A stretch of DNA of 64,000 bases. It comes from Pseudo-nitzschia pungens (lineage: Eukaryota > Bacillariophyta > Bacillariophyceae > Bacillariales > Bacillariaceae). Numbering within the stretch: position 1 is the stretch's first letter; every line of letters starts with the position of its first letter. Below, piece after piece: positions 62,243-64,000 of the stretch. The notes beneath the pieces are model-generated. The model saw only the letters and a program-made list of their open reading frames with translations. It was not told where the DNA came from and ran no database searches. The stretch is taken from NCBI GenBank assembly GCA_037355855.1, contig CM074761.1, positions 4,855,346-4,919,345 on the forward strand, read 5' to 3'. Both the position numbers and the translations under genes were made by a program.

Positions 62243-63085
62243 TTACGCGCCAACTCCCATCGAAACCAACTCCTGTTGTTGCTTCATTTGCAACATTGCC
62301 AGCGCTCTTCCCACCTGAGGATTTGAGCTGTTCGCTTCGATCGACTTTTGGAACTGCATCTGGGTGATTCCTATTGCTTTCAGTGCCTCTTCACCCTTGT
62401 CGTTCGCCACACCCGCGAACTCCATCTGCAGTTGCTGCGCGACGGAGGGATCACTCAGATTTTTTCCGGCATCCTTGAAGGTTTTCACCAATTCTCGCAT
62501 CGCACCGGTCAGACTGTCGAAGTAAATTTCCGCGGCCTCGACTGTTTTCTGGGCAGAAAGTATTTCTATTGGCTCCTCCGCCTTGACTGGCTCCTTGGGG
62601 CTTCCCTTTCTCCTTCCGACGACACTCTGTCCCGATATATTTTCCCAGAGTTTCTGGAACCGCTCGACCGATTTTTTCACCTTGGGATACTCGTCTTCCT
62701 TCTCGAGGAACTCCCAGGTGGCTTCTTCGAAACAGTCGTAGTCAATGTCGGCCTCGTCGAGGGCCTGCTTTTGCTTGGCGGCAAGAGCGCGTTGGTATTC
62801 GGTGATCAGCAGCTGGCGCAACTGCTGTTCGGGAATGACCTGTCCCGACATTTGTATTTGCTGGACCGTGTGACTCAGCTGGGCCAACACCGCCTGCATC
62901 TCCATGAAGAGTCTGTCAAAGACCTTGCAAACGTCGTCCCCGGTAATGAAATCTCCCTCGTCGTAATCCTCATCGATCTCGGCGAGCTCGTGACTCTCGG
63001 GCGAGTCGCTCGACAAAAACGATTTCGCTGCTACGGCGGCCACAAGAAGGGCCGACCCGATCAATATCTTGCTGGAAGCCGACAT
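62243..63085 (-). CDS. Membrane-anchored protein of unknown function
   Basis: 280 aa, intronless. I start at the minus-strand ATG 63085 (MSASSKILIGS); the frame is open 34 codons further but without an ATG and with Pro/Ser-rich sequence. Residues 6-24 form one transmembrane helix (ILIGSALLVAAVAAKSFL), so it is a type I or II anchored protein. The acidic segment ELAEIDEDYDEGDF follows. The rest is helical: VFDRLFMEMQAVLAQLSHTVQQIQ, a 60-residue linker and a C-terminal DPSVAQQLQMEFAGV-KGEEALKAIGITQMQFQKSIEANSS block that looks like a chaperone-associated helical bundle. I recognise no family; the helical pattern is conserved-looking and the gene is likely real. Confidence 0.7.
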   Translation of the reverse strand: MSASSKILIGSALLVAAVAAKSFLSSDSPESHELAEIDEDYDEGDFITGDDVCKVFDRLFMEMQAVLAQLSHTVQQIQMSGQVIPEQQLRQLLITEYQRALAAKQKQALDEADIDYDCFEEATWEFLEKEDEYPKVKKSVERFQKLWENISGQSVVGRRKGSPKEPVKAEEPIEILSAQKTVEAAEIYFDSLTGAMRELVKTFKDAGKNLSDPSVAQQLQMEFAGVANDKGEEALKAIGITQMQFQKSIEANSSNPQVGRALAMLQMKQQQELVSMGVGA

Positions 63086-64000
63086 TTCCGAAATGATTTC
63101 TATTGTGCGAGAAGCGGAGAGTGTTCGATATACGGTGCGTGCGTGTGGTTGCTTTCTGCTCGGGGAGGGGGGGGGGGAAGACGACAAGAGATATCCAGCG
63201 TTGTGGTTTTGCTGGTGGTGTCGTTCGTCGAAAGTTCAGTAGTTTTTGGTTGCGGATCCGGGCCCCGTACATGTACCGTATATGTGTGAGCAATGGCTGC
63301 ATTTGCGCCATCACACCTCTCTCTCCAAAACGTTCGGAACGAAGAAAACGAACCAAGAACTCTTTTGGTTCGCTGCTGCGCACATTCCAATTGGTGTCAG
63401 AGGTGGACGACCGACAGGCACTTATGGATGATGAGATTCAAAGCAACAACGTTCCCTTTTAATTCATTTGGGGGACAAAAACAAATGCATAACGGACAAA
63501 TTCGGAAAGTATATAACTTTACATACCCCTTGTACCTACAACATACCGGTACCTATCATTCTTAATTAAGAGTCGCATGCCGTATGTCGCATGTCGCATG
63601 GCGATATGGTCCTCGCCAGCTCGCAGGCCATACAAGTAAGTTGAGATTACGGACCATGTGCTGGTGTTTGTACGAATAGGAACTGACGGTATGGGTCACA
63701 CGAAACGAGGATACCGTACGGTAATTAATTAAGTACCTTATGATGGGAGAGCATTAGTTTTGAAATACGGTAAGGTAACGTTTACGGGAAGTTATGTAAC
63801 TGACTTGCAGAAAACAATGATAGCGAAGAACTAAGCTAGATCCCTTCGATCGAATGGCAACATTGGCAATGGGCAGTCTCCGCCACAAGTCGTGTCGAAA
63901 CAATACTTACAGTAGGCACAACATCACGACAAAAGAAAGAATACGTACGGTGCGGCATCACAATACTATTGCAACAACCTTACTTCATCCCCCACCTTTC
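63086..64000. other. Right flank, no gene seen
   Basis: Promoter side of the membrane-anchored gene, with a G-run (about 63166-63178). Open frames at 63103-63462 and 63293-63565 lack protein-like features. The end carries GTAC/GGTAA words like other intergenic regions. Confidence 0.4.

Noticed and set aside
1..64000. tRNA, rRNA, CRISPR, prophage or biosynthetic cluster
   Set aside because: No cloverleaf, conserved rRNA block, spacer array or clustered pathway genes could be recognised on either strand.

Overview
The window is nuclear DNA of a photosynthetic stramenopile, most likely a diatom; I cannot name the species. Three things point there. Several precursors carry a signal peptide followed by a plastid-entry site of the ASAFAP type (MutS2-like protein, DUF1499 protein, atypical SDR, a small membrane protein, a 5'-nucleotidase), and two of these add a twin-arginine thylakoid signal. 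Introns are short, with GTRNGT-like donors and AG acceptors. The families are typical of diatoms (helicase-associated-domain protein, TMEM144-like paralogues, ankyrin-TKL kinase, DUF6818/Harbinger). I found no tRNA, rRNA, CRISPR or operon structure.

Layout: 0.8-2.7 kb, five-exon helicase-associated-domain protein (+). 3.0-4.1 kb, plastid/thylakoid atypical SDR (-). 4.4-7.1 kb, long low-complexity protein (-). 8.7-11.5 kb, plastid MutS2 (+). 13.1-17.25 kb, SNAP43-like protein with a long homogenised 66-residue repeat array and three single-base frame breaks (+). 17.5-20.9 kb, RRP44/DIS3 exosome nuclease (-), divergent from a FUN14-like protein at 21.5 kb (+). 22.6-24.0 kb, basic NUMOD3-motif protein (-) with disturbed frame. 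25.3 kb, small plastid protein. 26.2 kb, possible tiny spliced gene. 27.8-30.2 kb, HAD 5'-nucleotidase with four apparent extra bases. 30.6-31.8 kb, methyltransferase-like protein (-). 32.3-33.8 kb, Popeye/cyclic-nucleotide-binding protein (-). 34.6 kb, lumenal DUF1499 protein. 36.9-39.8 kb, PB1-ZZ-LIR-UBA protein with the architecture of the autophagy receptor p62. 40.3 and 46.7 kb, two TMEM144-like transporters flanking an ankyrin-repeat kinase (43.0-45.2 kb) that has a 6-nt micro-exon. 48.7-49.8 kb, a 23/18-bp minisatellite. 50.4-52.5 kb, ubinuclein/HPC2-like histone-chaperone subunit. 52.7-53.9 kb, SKI8-like WD40 protein (-). 54.5-57.8 kb, a complete PIF/Harbinger transposon. 57.8-59.4 kb, a fold-back element fused to a 459-bp tandem repeat. 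59.6-62.0 kb, PPR protein. 62.2-63.1 kb, membrane-anchored unknown (-).

Functional themes: RNA turnover (RRP44 plus a SKI8-like protein), organelle maintenance (MutS2, PPR, FUN14), selective autophagy (p62-like), snRNA transcription (SNAP43-like) and H3.3 deposition (ubinuclein-like). They are not arranged as a cluster; this looks like an ordinary gene-dense eukaryotic segment broken by one transposon and several repeat arrays. The most novel-looking items are the p62-like receptor, the SNAP43-repeat protein, the Harbinger/fold-back neighbourhood, the 6-nt micro-exon and a dispersed intergenic 10-mer (GTAACCTTAC and its complement).
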